From Nevskiaceae bacterium (GTDB lineage Bacteria > Pseudomonadota > Gammaproteobacteria > Steroidobacterales > Steroidobacteraceae), in assembly GCA_018883185.1 (NCBI GenBank), contig VEQP01000016.1:1-62544 (forward strand): a DNA stretch of 62,544 bases, written 5' to 3'. The notes below the pieces were generated by a model. The model had not been told where the DNA came from. It made no database searches and saw nothing but the letters and a program-made list of their open reading frames with translations. Position numbers and translations under genes: made by a program. Numbering within the stretch: the first letter of the stretch is position 1; each line of letters opens with the position of its first letter. This document shows positions 53,289 to 61,535 of this stretch, one piece after another.

Positions 53289-54215
53289 GTGGCGAGCTCA
53301 ACTTCCTCCACAGCTCATTCGGTGCTTTCAGCCGGACGGCGGCTCGTGGTTGCGGCTCCGTACCTATGGTTGTTCGTGTTCTTCGCCGTTCCGTTCGCAA
53401 TCGTCTTCAAGATTTCGTTCTCGTACATGGTCACCACGCAGCCGGGTTACGCGCCGCTGTTCGAGTGGATCGAAGAGGCGCAGCGGCTGGTTGCGACCTT
53501 CAATGTCGCCAACTATCAGGTGCTGCTGCAGGACTCGTTGTACCTGAGCACGTTTCTCTACTCGCTGAAGGTGGCGGCAATCTCGACGGTGCTGTGCCTG
53601 TTGCTGGGATATCCGATGGCCTACGCCATTGCGCGGTCTGCGCCCACCACACGCAATCTGTTCTTGATGCTGATCATCCTGCCTTTCTGGACTTCGTTTC
53701 TGCTTCGCGTCTACGCCTGGATCGGACTGCTCAAGACCAACGGAGTGATCAACAACGCCTTGCTGGCGCTTGGGGTCATCGATCAGCCGTTGGTGTTGCT
53801 CTACACCGACTTCGCCGTCTACGTCGGCATTGTTTATTCCTACCTGCCATTCATGATCTTGCCGCTGTACTCGAATCTCGAAAAACACGATTTGACGCTG
53901 CTCGAGGCTGCTTCGGATTTGGGGGCGCGGCCGGTTAAGGCGTTTTTCAAGATCACCTTGCCGCTATCGATGCCCGGGATCGTTGCAGGTTGCTTGCTGG
54001 TATTCATCCCGGCGGTCGGCGAATTCGTCATTCCCTCGCTCCTCGGCCGTACCGATCAACTGATGATCGGAACAGTGCTTTCCGCGCAGTTTTTCGGTGC
54101 GCGCAACTGGCCCGTGGCGAGTGCCGTGGCGATCGCCTTGCTGTTGCTGCTGTTGTTGCCGATTTTGCTCTTTCAGCGCTATCAACAGCGGGAACTCGAG
54201 GCATCCCGTCGATGA
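53289..54215 (+). CDS. potH: Polyamine ABC transporter permease
   Basis: The GTG-started 308-residue permease aligns with E. coli PotH. It shows PYLWLFVFFAVPFAIVFKISF, PTTRNLFLMLIILPFWTSFLLRVYAWIGLLK and the EAA cytoplasmic loop EAASDLGARPVKAFFKITLPL, with six membrane helices. Its stop overlaps the potI start by 4 bases. Confidence 0.94.
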   Translation: MASSTSSTAHSVLSAGRRLVVAAPYLWLFVFFAVPFAIVFKISFSYMVTTQPGYAPLFEWIEEAQRLVATFNVANYQVLLQDSLYLSTFLYSLKVAAISTVLCLLLGYPMAYAIARSAPTTRNLFLMLIILPFWTSFLLRVYAWIGLLKTNGVINNALLALGVIDQPLVLLYTDFAVYVGIVYSYLPFMILPLYSNLEKHDLTLLEAASDLGARPVKAFFKITLPLSMPGIVAGCLLVFIPAVGEFVIPSLLGRTDQLMIGTVLSAQFFGARNWPVASAVAIALLLLLLLPILLFQRYQQRELEASRR

Positions 54216-55060
54216 ACGACCGCGGTGTGTTTCGCAATTCGATCCTGGGTCTCGGGCTCGCTTTCCTCTACATCCCGATCCTGTCGATGATGTTTTTCTC
54301 TTTCAACAACTCGCGGTTGGTGACGGTGTGGGACGCGGAGAATTCACCGACGCTGCGTTGGTATGTGCGCTTGTTCGAAAATGAGCAACTGCTGGGTGCC
54401 GCCTGGATCTCCATCAAAATCGCCGCCTTGTCCGCGAGTGGAGCCGCGATACTGGGCACGCTGGCAGGATTGGTGTTGACTCGGTTTGGACCGTTCCGCG
54501 GCAGGGCGTTGCTGTCGGCGATGACGACGGCACCGCTCGTCATGCCGGAGGTGATCATGGGCATCGCCATGCTGCTGCTGTTCGTGGCGTTCGAGCAGAT
54601 GATCGGTTGGCCGGCCGGTCGAGGGCTGCTCACCATCACGATCGCCCACATCACTTTCACCATGGCTTATGTCACGGTAGTTGTGCAGTCACGGCTCGCG
54701 GGCTTCGATGATGCCTTAGAGGAGGCGGCGCTCGATCTCGGGGCACGGCCCGCCACGGTGTTCTTCAAGATCACACTGCCCTTGATCATGCCGGCGATCG
54801 TGTCGGGCTGGCTGCTGGCCTTCACCCTGTCATGGGATGATGTGGTGATTTCCCAATTTGTCTCTGGGCCTGGATCCTCGACTCTGCCGATGGAGATTTT
54901 CTCGCGGGTGCGCCGTGGCGTCAGCCCAGACATCAACGCACTCGCGACGATCATGGTCCTCATCGTCGCGACAGGTGTAGTGGCCTCGACGATCTGGATG
55001 AAGCGTCAGGAGCGCAAACGACTGCTTGAAGAGCAGATGGCGCGCAGCGATACGCCGTGA
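54212..55060 (+). CDS. potI: Polyamine ABC transporter permease
   Basis: ATG at 54212 overlaps the potH stop. The 282-residue permease has the PotI N-terminus (LGLAFLYIPILSMMFFSFNNSR, then LVTVW), RWYVRLFEN and the EAA motif EEAALDLGARPATVFFKITL. FTLSWDDVVISQFVSGPGS is a PotI-type segment. It completes the PotFGHI importer. Confidence 0.94.
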   Translation: MNDRGVFRNSILGLGLAFLYIPILSMMFFSFNNSRLVTVWDAENSPTLRWYVRLFENEQLLGAAWISIKIAALSASGAAILGTLAGLVLTRFGPFRGRALLSAMTTAPLVMPEVIMGIAMLLLFVAFEQMIGWPAGRGLLTITIAHITFTMAYVTVVVQSRLAGFDDALEEAALDLGARPATVFFKITLPLIMPAIVSGWLLAFTLSWDDVVISQFVSGPGSSTLPMEIFSRVRRGVSPDINALATIMVLIVATGVVASTIWMKRQERKRLLEEQMARSDTP

Positions 55061-55073
55061 GATACCGCAGCCG

Positions 55074-55862
55074 ATGACGCGTAGCATAGGCATCGATGTC
55101 GGCGGTTCGACTCTCCGTGTCGCGGAGGTTGATCTGCTTTCCGGTCACGCGGAGGAGGGCATGCAGAGTATTCCGATGCCCGCTGGGGCGCGGCCCGACG
55201 ATGTCCTTACCGTGCTGGCGAGTGCCGTGGAGCGCTATCAGCCGGAGCTGCCGGTGGGGCTCGCGTTTCCCACTGTGGCGCAGCATGGGCATGCGCGGAC
55301 GGCCGCTAACGTGCACGACTCCTGGATCGGTCTCGACGTGCAGCGCGAGTTCTCACGTCGCTGTCATCGACCGGTGGTGTTTCTCAACGATGCCGATGCG
55401 GCGGGCGTCGCGGAGATGCATTTTGGTGCCGGTCGACAACTTGCGGCCGAGATGGCGGCGGGCGCTGCGGCAGCGCGACGGGTGGTGGTCCTGACGTTCG
55501 GCACGGGGATCGGTAGCGCACTCTTCCTCGATGGTGCGTTGTGGCCGAACACGGAGTTCGGCCATTTGATGCTGCCGGGTGTGACGGACGTCGACGGCGA
55601 AGGCTACGCCGCGGCGAGTGTACGCACGCGCCTCGCGCTCGATTGGTCGGCGTGGACGCAGCGGGTCAATTGTTATCTACATGAGTTGCACCGACTGCTG
55701 TGGCCGGACGTCTTCATACTCGGCGGCGCGGTTAGCGAACGCGCCGAGGAATGGATGCCGCTGCTCGACAGTCCCGCCCGCCTCTTGCCTGCGGCGCTCC
55801 GTGGTCATGCCGGCGTCGTGGGCGCCGCGTGGGCGGCAGCAACCGATAGAATGTCTCGATGA
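55074..55862 (+). CDS. ppgK: ROK-family kinase, polyphosphate-glucokinase-like
   Basis: The 262-residue protein starts at ATG 55074, 13 bp after potI. It shows the phosphate-1 motif IGIDVGGSTLRVAEVD, NDADAAGVAEMHFG, VVLTFGTGIGSALFLDG and LWPNTEFGHL, the arrangement of bacterial polyphosphate/ATP glucokinases. These phosphorylate glucose using polyP or ATP. An insertion (GRQLAAEMAAGAAAARR) precedes the GTG motif. Lying directly behind a polyamine importer is unusual. Its stop overlaps the next ATG by 4 bases. A related sugar kinase is the main alternative. Confidence 0.75.
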   Translation: MTRSIGIDVGGSTLRVAEVDLLSGHAEEGMQSIPMPAGARPDDVLTVLASAVERYQPELPVGLAFPTVAQHGHARTAANVHDSWIGLDVQREFSRRCHRPVVFLNDADAAGVAEMHFGAGRQLAAEMAAGAAAARRVVVLTFGTGIGSALFLDGALWPNTEFGHLMLPGVTDVDGEGYAAASVRTRLALDWSAWTQRVNCYLHELHRLLWPDVFILGGAVSERAEEWMPLLDSPARLLPAALRGHAGVVGAAWAAATDRMSR

Positions 55863-57046
55863 AGTTCGACAATCCGCGGCCCGAGACACAGGTCAATCAT
55901 CCCCCCGAGATCGAGACGCCCGAAGACAATCGGCCACTCAATCTTCCGATCTATCAAAACGTCAAATGGCAGACCGACAGCGTGGACGAAAGTCTGCGGG
56001 TGCTGCGCGGCGAGCGCGCAGGATTCTTCTATTCGCGGGTGGGCAATCCGTCGGTGCGGCAACTCGAGTTGCTGCTCGCGCAACTGCAAGGGCGAAGCAG
56101 TTGTCTCGCCTCGGCATCGGGCGTCAATGCCATCGCTCAGTGCCTGTTGTCGCTGACGAGTGCCGGAGATCACATCGTATTTTTCATTGAAGGGTATGGC
56201 CCGACGCGGCAGATCATCCGCAAGTTCCTCGCCCGCTTTGGCGTCACGCATACGATGCTCTCGATCGATGACCTGCCGGCGCTCGAACGCGAATTGGCAT
56301 CGCGGGCGACCCGTCTGGTGTTTTTCGAGTCGCCCACCAACCCGGTCAACAAGATCGCCGATATCGGCGCGATAACGAGCTTGGCGCGTAAACACGGAGC
56401 GTTGACCGTGCTCGACAACACGGCCGCAGGCTTTCACCAACATGGCCAGTTCGACATCGACGTGTTCATCCACAGTCTCACCAAGTTCACCACGGGCGCG
56501 GGCGATGTGATGGGTGGTGCTGTGATTGCCGATGAGGCCCTGATTGGCTCCATGCGCGCCGACTACGCGCTGCTCGGGGCGCAACTCGATGCGTTATCGG
56601 CTTCGCTCATGGTGCGCGGCATGAAGACTTATTTTGTGCGCTACCGGACGCAGTCTGCGGCTGCATTGCAGATCGCCCGTTTTCTCGAAGCACATCCCGC
56701 GGTCGCCAAGGTCCGCTATCCGGGCCTCGAGTCGCACGCGCAGGCCGCTCGGGCGCGAGCACAGATGAGCGACTTCGGCACCGTGATCACCTTCGATTTG
56801 CGCGCCGGATTCGACGCGGGCAGAGCGTTCGCGGAATCGCTGTGCCTCTTTGCACGCACGCCGAGCTTCGGGTCAACGGAGTCGCTGGTCGTGCCGCCGC
56901 AGATGATGCAGCCGCGGGACTTTTCTCCCGCCGAGTTGCTGGCCTCAGATATCGGGCCGGGCACGGTGCGCTTGTCGATCGGGCTAGAAGATCCGCTCGA
57001 CTTGCAGGCGGATCTCAGTCGCGGCCTTGAGCTCGCTCGCGGCTGA
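55859..57046 (+). CDS. PLP-dependent trans-sulfuration enzyme (Cys/Met metabolism family)
   Basis: The 395-residue enzyme has SCLASASGVNAIAQCLLSLTS, FFESPTNPVNKIADI, LTVLDNTAAGF and the PLP lysine in IHSLTKFTTGAGDVMGGAVI. The SFGSTESLVVPPQMMQPRDF tail, with RLSIGLEDPLDLQADL, matches cystathionine synthases/lyases. Cystathionine gamma-synthase, beta-lyase or methionine gamma-lyase cannot be separated by eye. It overlaps the kinase gene by 4 bases and converges with the FAD oxidoreductase gene 6 bp away. Confidence 0.85.
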   Translation: MKFDNPRPETQVNHPPEIETPEDNRPLNLPIYQNVKWQTDSVDESLRVLRGERAGFFYSRVGNPSVRQLELLLAQLQGRSSCLASASGVNAIAQCLLSLTSAGDHIVFFIEGYGPTRQIIRKFLARFGVTHTMLSIDDLPALERELASRATRLVFFESPTNPVNKIADIGAITSLARKHGALTVLDNTAAGFHQHGQFDIDVFIHSLTKFTTGAGDVMGGAVIADEALIGSMRADYALLGAQLDALSASLMVRGMKTYFVRYRTQSAAALQIARFLEAHPAVAKVRYPGLESHAQAARARAQMSDFGTVITFDLRAGFDAGRAFAESLCLFARTPSFGSTESLVVPPQMMQPRDFSPAELLASDIGPGTVRLSIGLEDPLDLQADLSRGLELARG

Positions 57047-57052
57047 CGACGC

Positions 57053-58567
57053 TCAAGCGCGCTCGATCGGCAGGGTCAGCCCCAGCCAGCGCCCGAGGGC
57101 GAGTGCAGGGGTAAGCATCATGCCGGGGACAAAGGCATTACCCAAGGTAGCGCCGCTGCCGAGCACTTCGCCTGCCGCATAGAGATTCGGAATCGGTGTG
57201 CCATTCTTTCGGGTGACGCGCAGTTGCGCATCGACTGTGACGCCGACTGAGGATGTCGCCGAGTGTCCGAGGTGGGTGACGGCATAGTAGGGCCCTTGCG
57301 AAATGGCCCGCGGTAGATGCCTTCGCCCCAGACTGTCTTGGCCTTGCGTTACCGCCACGTTGTATTGCTCTATGCTGGCTCGCAGACCCGCTCCGTCAAT
57401 GCGCGTCTTCGCGGCGAGTTCCTCGATCGACTCGGCTCGATGAAACATCGGGTGGGTGTTGAAGTGGGCGAGGAATTTTTCCTTGCTCCAGTCGGGAATC
57501 TGCTGCGGCGCAGCGTCGACGATCGCCTGATCGAAGACGATTTGATAGCGCAGCTGCGGTTGTTCGAGCAGGGCTTGCTCGCGTTGGTTGGTCAGCGGTT
57601 CGTCTTCGCGAATGAATCGCTTGCCGGCATTGTTGACCCAGATTTCCCAAGGCAGACGTCGTTGCGGAACGGTGTTGAATCGGGCGTAGACCGTGGCTGG
57701 AAACTGCCCAGCGGTGAGAATCGATCCGGTACCGGGGCGGTGCAGGTCGTGTCCGCGCAGCACGCCACCGACGGCTGTCGCGAGACTCAAGCCATCGCCC
57801 AGCGCCTGCGGGTAGGAACCGGAGGAATAAGCCGGCACACCGCTGAGTTCCGCGAATAGACGCGGGTTCATCGCATAACCGCCACTCGTCAGCAGCACGT
57901 GACGCGCACGCACGCGCTGCTCCGCTCGCTCGCCCTGTGCCACGCGTACGCCCGTGACTGCACCGCTTTGATCCTGCAACAGACCTGTGACCTGGGTTCG
58001 CATTCGCAGGGTGATGTGACCTGAGCTCACCAGCGGCGCGATTTGAGGGCGGATCACATCAAGGATGGCGACGCCTTCTTCTTTGGCCCAAATGTAGCGC
58101 GGCGTGTCATAGGCCTTGCGACCCGGGCTGTCGCCCGTCACTGGATGCTCCGGCAACGGCTTCAGGCCCGAATCAAGCAACCAATTGACCGTGTCCGGAG
58201 CCTGTAAGGTCGCGAGACGCACGACGTTTGGATCGGCCCGGCCGTTGGACAGACGCATCGCTTCTTCGAAGTGCTGCTGCGGCGAGTCGACGATGCCCTT
58301 TGCTCGCTGCGTGTGCGAGCCCGCAGCGCTGATCTGTCCGTTGGCCAAGTGCAGCGTGCCGCCGATGTCATCCGCACGATCGAAGACGACGACCCGCGCA
58401 CCACGGCGTGCCGCGAACAGTGCGGCGGGCAAACCCGCAGTGCCCGCACCGATGACGGCAAGATCGTATACGTTCGTGTCTTTGGCCACTGACTCCTCCG
58501 CCACACTGGCGAGTGACAGCGCACCGGCCACGCCGAGTCCGCCATGGATAAACGTTCGTCGCTTCAC
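57053..58567 (-). CDS. Tat-exported FAD-dependent oxidoreductase (fumarate-reductase/ketosteroid-dehydrogenase-like)
   Basis: The 504-residue flavoprotein begins with a Tat leader (KRRTFIHGGLGVAGALSLAS). The FAD_binding_2 fold follows: DLAVIGAGTAGLPAALFAARR, FDRADDIGGTLHLANGQIS, HVLLTSGGYAMNPRLF and the C-terminal PNLYAAGEVLGSGATLGNAF. Relatives include fumarate/urocanate reductases and 3-ketosteroid dehydrogenases, which transfer hydride across C-C double bonds. The usual fumarate-reductase HHTMGG segment reads LGHSATSSVGVTVD, so the substrate is not fumarate. The start overlaps the MT3 stop by 4 bases. It is the last gene of the MT3 cassette. Confidence 0.82.
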   Translation of the reverse strand: MKRRTFIHGGLGVAGALSLASVAEESVAKDTNVYDLAVIGAGTAGLPAALFAARRGARVVVFDRADDIGGTLHLANGQISAAGSHTQRAKGIVDSPQQHFEEAMRLSNGRADPNVVRLATLQAPDTVNWLLDSGLKPLPEHPVTGDSPGRKAYDTPRYIWAKEEGVAILDVIRPQIAPLVSSGHITLRMRTQVTGLLQDQSGAVTGVRVAQGERAEQRVRARHVLLTSGGYAMNPRLFAELSGVPAYSSGSYPQALGDGLSLATAVGGVLRGHDLHRPGTGSILTAGQFPATVYARFNTVPQRRLPWEIWVNNAGKRFIREDEPLTNQREQALLEQPQLRYQIVFDQAIVDAAPQQIPDWSKEKFLAHFNTHPMFHRAESIEELAAKTRIDGAGLRASIEQYNVAVTQGQDSLGRRHLPRAISQGPYYAVTHLGHSATSSVGVTVDAQLRVTRKNGTPIPNLYAAGEVLGSGATLGNAFVPGMMLTPALALGRWLGLTLPIERA

Positions 58568-59763
58568 CCGCGCCGCTCCGCGCCGAAGATGAACCAGCCA
58601 CCGCTGCCATGGGGTGGCGCTGCCAGCTCGCCTTTCAGAAAGCGTGAGTAGCGTTCCTCACCGAACGATGCCGCATCCGGAATGGTGAGTTTAAAGGCAT
58701 CAGTCGACAGGAAGCCGGCGTCCAAACACAGCGCAAGCGGATCCTGATCGCGGTAGTTGGTGTAGAACGGCTCGTTGTTGTTGTGGGTATCCCAGTTCCA
58801 GAAGAAGTTTTCGTATTCGCTCACGGACGCAGCATCCGGCAGTTCCATATGCACCATCAGGCCGCCCGGCGTGAGCAACCGATGACACTCGCGCAGCACG
58901 TTGCGCGTAGCCTTGAGCGGAATCTCGTGCAGGAAAAAACTCGACACAATCAAATCGAAGTGGCCATCCGGGAAATCCGTGTGCTCGGCGTTTTGCTGAC
59001 TGAAGTGCACCGCAATGCCCTCGTGCTCAGCCAGTGCGTGACCGTAGCGCAGCACGGGCGCTCCGCAATCGATGCCATGCGCCTCACTTTGCGGGAACGC
59101 GCTCTTATACGGCAGCAGGTTTTTGCCAGCCGTGGTACCAAGATCGAGGATGCGACGCGGTGTGAAGCCGGGTCGCGTGCGTTGTATCCAGTGCGCGATC
59201 GACTCGGCGACGACCCCTGGCCGCTTCCGATAGGGATGCTGACCGGTAAAGACTTTGCCGCCAAAGCCCACGACGGCGCCTTGTGAGACATCGTCGACGG
59301 TGTGTTCTGCGGTTACCCAGCCCGGTGCGAGATGCACATCGAGTGCGCTGAGATAGCGCGGCACCTCGAAGCTTGGATCGAGGCGCAATGACCCGCCTGC
59401 AGGATTGCGCGTGGCCAGATCACGCGCCAGGTCTATCATCTCGGGTAGGGCGCGTTCAATTGCCGGTTGCACTGACAGGTAGCACATCTCCTGCGCGTTG
59501 TAGCGCAGCGTGCTGTAGAGCCGGTGCAGCGGGTCGGGTTCCATAACGCGCTCGATGTCGCGCCAGTTCGCAGGCTCGGCGCCACGCGCGCGCAAGTTCG
59601 GAGCGACCTCGGCCTCGTAGTGCCGACGCACCGCGGCGCGCAGGTCGATGATCGCGTGCTTGCGTAGCATGCTGACAAATGATTGCCGCGCCCGTTCGTC
59701 ATGGGTTGGGCGGAACAACTCGTCGATGTTCGGGGTTGGAATCTCTTCGGCGCGTGCAGCCAT
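58564..59763 (-). CDS. SAM-dependent methyltransferase (MT3) with N-terminal extension
   Basis: ATG at 59763 follows AGGACACGC; the longer upstream frame is not supported. The 399-residue protein is collinear with MT2: N-terminal SFVSMLRKHAIIDLRAAVRR, RLDPSFEVPRYLSALDVHLA, motif I ILDLGTTAGKNLLPYK, HGIDCGAPVLRYGHALAEHE, HFDLIVSSFFLHEIP, RLLTPGGLMVHMELPD and NWDTHNNNEPFYTNY. It lies 28 bp downstream of a Spinster-like MFS gene and overlaps the FAD oxidoreductase gene. The acceptor is unknown. Compared with MT2, the motif I Cys becomes Thr, which does not preclude SAM binding. Confidence 0.8.
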   Translation of the reverse strand: MAARAEEIPTPNIDELFRPTHDERARQSFVSMLRKHAIIDLRAAVRRHYEAEVAPNLRARGAEPANWRDIERVMEPDPLHRLYSTLRYNAQEMCYLSVQPAIERALPEMIDLARDLATRNPAGGSLRLDPSFEVPRYLSALDVHLAPGWVTAEHTVDDVSQGAVVGFGGKVFTGQHPYRKRPGVVAESIAHWIQRTRPGFTPRRILDLGTTAGKNLLPYKSAFPQSEAHGIDCGAPVLRYGHALAEHEGIAVHFSQQNAEHTDFPDGHFDLIVSSFFLHEIPLKATRNVLRECHRLLTPGGLMVHMELPDAASVSEYENFFWNWDTHNNNEPFYTNYRDQDPLALCLDAGFLSTDAFKLTIPDAASFGEERYSRFLKGELAAPPHGSGGWFIFGAERRG

Positions 59764-59791
59764 GGTGCGTGTCCTCCGCTGTCGAATCGTA

Positions 59792-61153
59792 TCAGTCCGC
59801 CTCGCCCCAGTTGGCGGCGCGTCGTACTGCAGTCTCGTAGCTGATGCGGCCATAGGCGAGGATGGCGATGCCGATGGCACCACCCATGAAACATACCAAC
59901 GCCAGGCTCGGCGCGATACCGGTCGGGTAATTGAACACCGTATCCGATAGGAAGCCTACGGCGCCCGAACCGACGGCGATGCCGACGAGGCCGGTCAGCA
60001 GCGTGTACACCGCCACCACCTGACCGCGTAGCTGGTTGGGCGTGACCTGATTTAGGGCGGTGAGCGCCGCCGTGACGGCCCAAGTGGCGAACAGCGAGGT
60101 GAACACATGGCCTAAGAGCGCGAGCTCCGGCGTCGGTGCGAAGCATTTGGCTGTGCCGAATACAGCCCAAGCGAGGCACTGCAGCATCATCACGAGAATT
60201 GGGCCGTCCTTGCGACCGCGCTTGGCGAGCCAGGTGAGGGCGTACCCTGCCGTGATAGCGCTGATGATGCCGAACGGCACGCCAACTACGGCCAGTGCCA
60301 GCGCGATACGTTGCGGTTCCCATTCATAAACGCGCACGAACAGTGTCGGGAACCAGGCAAGCTGCGCGTTGACGATCATGACGTTCATGATCGTACCCAT
60401 CATTACTGCGACGAGGGCCATGCGGTTGGTGGACAGTTCACGCCACAGCGGTACAAGTGAAATCTTCGACCCGGCTGCAGTCGTCGCACCACGTCGTTCC
60501 GGCTCGCGCATGGTGAGCGCCATCAGCACGGCGAGTAGGATCCCGGGCGCAGCTACGATGAACAACACCACCTGCCAATCGCTGAAGCGACCGAGCACTC
60601 CGGGTGCCATCGCTTGCACCGAGTCTGCGAGACCGATGGCCACACCGCCTAGCATGTAGGCGATGCCGATCCCGATCGAACCTCCCATGGCGAACACGCC
60701 ATAGGCACGTGGCCGCAGCTTTGGTGGGAAGTAGTCGGCAATCAACGAGGAGGAAGCCGGCGTGATGGTGGCTTCACCCGCGCCCATGACGACGCGCGAG
60801 GAAAACAAACCCCAGAACGATTTGGAGAGTCCGCCGGCCATGGTGGCGAGACTCCAGATCGCGAGTCCGCCGTAAACGACTGGCACACGCTTCCAGCGAT
60901 CGATCAGAAAGCCGACCGGCAACGTGAACAAACTGTAGAACAACGCGAACGCGAGCCCCTGGATGATGCCAATTTCGGTGTCAGAGAGTTGCAGGTCTGC
61001 CTTGATCGGCTTGACGAGCAGGCCGATGACAATTCGATCGACTACGCCGAGTGCGTACGACATGACCAGCAACGCGACGACGTACCACGCGTAGACCGGG
61101 TTCGGCCAGGGTTTCGACGCGGCGTTCGCCTCGTTCGCGGGCTGGATGCTCAC
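59792..61153 (-). CDS. MFS transporter, Spinster-like
   Basis: The 453-residue membrane protein shows helix 1 VYAWYVVALLVMSYALGVVD followed by RIVIGLLVKPIKADLQLSD, the charged TM1 Asp-Arg pair of Spinster-like carriers. Loop 2-3 is GFLIDRWKRVPVVYGGL, and GAGEATITPASSSLIADYFP is a hallmark of that group, which exports lipophilic or organic-anion substrates. Its start overlaps the 3' end of the coiled-coil gene by 4 bases. With MT3 and the FAD oxidoreductase it forms a four-gene minus-strand operon. Confidence 0.82.
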   Translation of the reverse strand: MSIQPANEANAASKPWPNPVYAWYVVALLVMSYALGVVDRIVIGLLVKPIKADLQLSDTEIGIIQGLAFALFYSLFTLPVGFLIDRWKRVPVVYGGLAIWSLATMAGGLSKSFWGLFSSRVVMGAGEATITPASSSLIADYFPPKLRPRAYGVFAMGGSIGIGIAYMLGGVAIGLADSVQAMAPGVLGRFSDWQVVLFIVAAPGILLAVLMALTMREPERRGATTAAGSKISLVPLWRELSTNRMALVAVMMGTIMNVMIVNAQLAWFPTLFVRVYEWEPQRIALALAVVGVPFGIISAITAGYALTWLAKRGRKDGPILVMMLQCLAWAVFGTAKCFAPTPELALLGHVFTSLFATWAVTAALTALNQVTPNQLRGQVVAVYTLLTGLVGIAVGSGAVGFLSDTVFNYPTGIAPSLALVCFMGGAIGIAILAYGRISYETAVRRAANWGEAD

Positions 61154-61482
61154 GTGCCGGATCCGTGTGCGGGTTCGCTCGCTTGTGCGGTCGGTGGCGG
61201 ATGCATGCGGAACACGCGTTTAAGATACGCATCGCGCCAAGCATTGCGTTCGGCATCGACGGCGGCCTGCGGCTGATAGGCCTCGATCGCTTCACGGGTC
61301 ACGGGTATCCCCGCATCGAGCAAGCGCTCTACGGTATCAAGTCGTTCGCGCAACACCGCCACTTCGGTGGTCAACTCGATCAGAAAGGTCATCATCTGAT
61401 CGATCGACGGATCATCGAAGAAAACAGGCCGTCTGCCACGAGTGGTGCGAGGCAGGGAGACTTCCGTGGGTGCTTTGCTCAT
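61150..61482 (-). CDS. Small coiled-coil protein coupled to Spinster-like transporter
   Basis: The 110-residue soluble protein has a basic N-terminus (RTTRGRRPVFFDDPSID), a heptad helix (ELTTEVAVLRERLDTVERLL), then TREAIEAYQPQAAVDAERNA and a Pro-rich tail. It shares with the small protein at 10598-10903 the order D..M...., ELxxE, LR[DE]R, LExLL, Rxx[LI] and [FY]xPQ, covering about 65 residues. Both immediately precede and overlap an MFS gene. I do not recognise the family. The heptads suggest self-association or binding to the carrier's cytoplasmic face. Confidence 0.72.
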   Translation of the reverse strand: MSKAPTEVSLPRTTRGRRPVFFDDPSIDQMMTFLIELTTEVAVLRERLDTVERLLDAGIPVTREAIEAYQPQAAVDAERNAWRDAYLKRVFRMHPPPTAQASEPAHGSGT

Positions 61483-61535
61483 GGTTTGGGTAGCATAACG
61501 CGTCGCAGAGGCTTTTCGACGCGGAGGAATACTCG

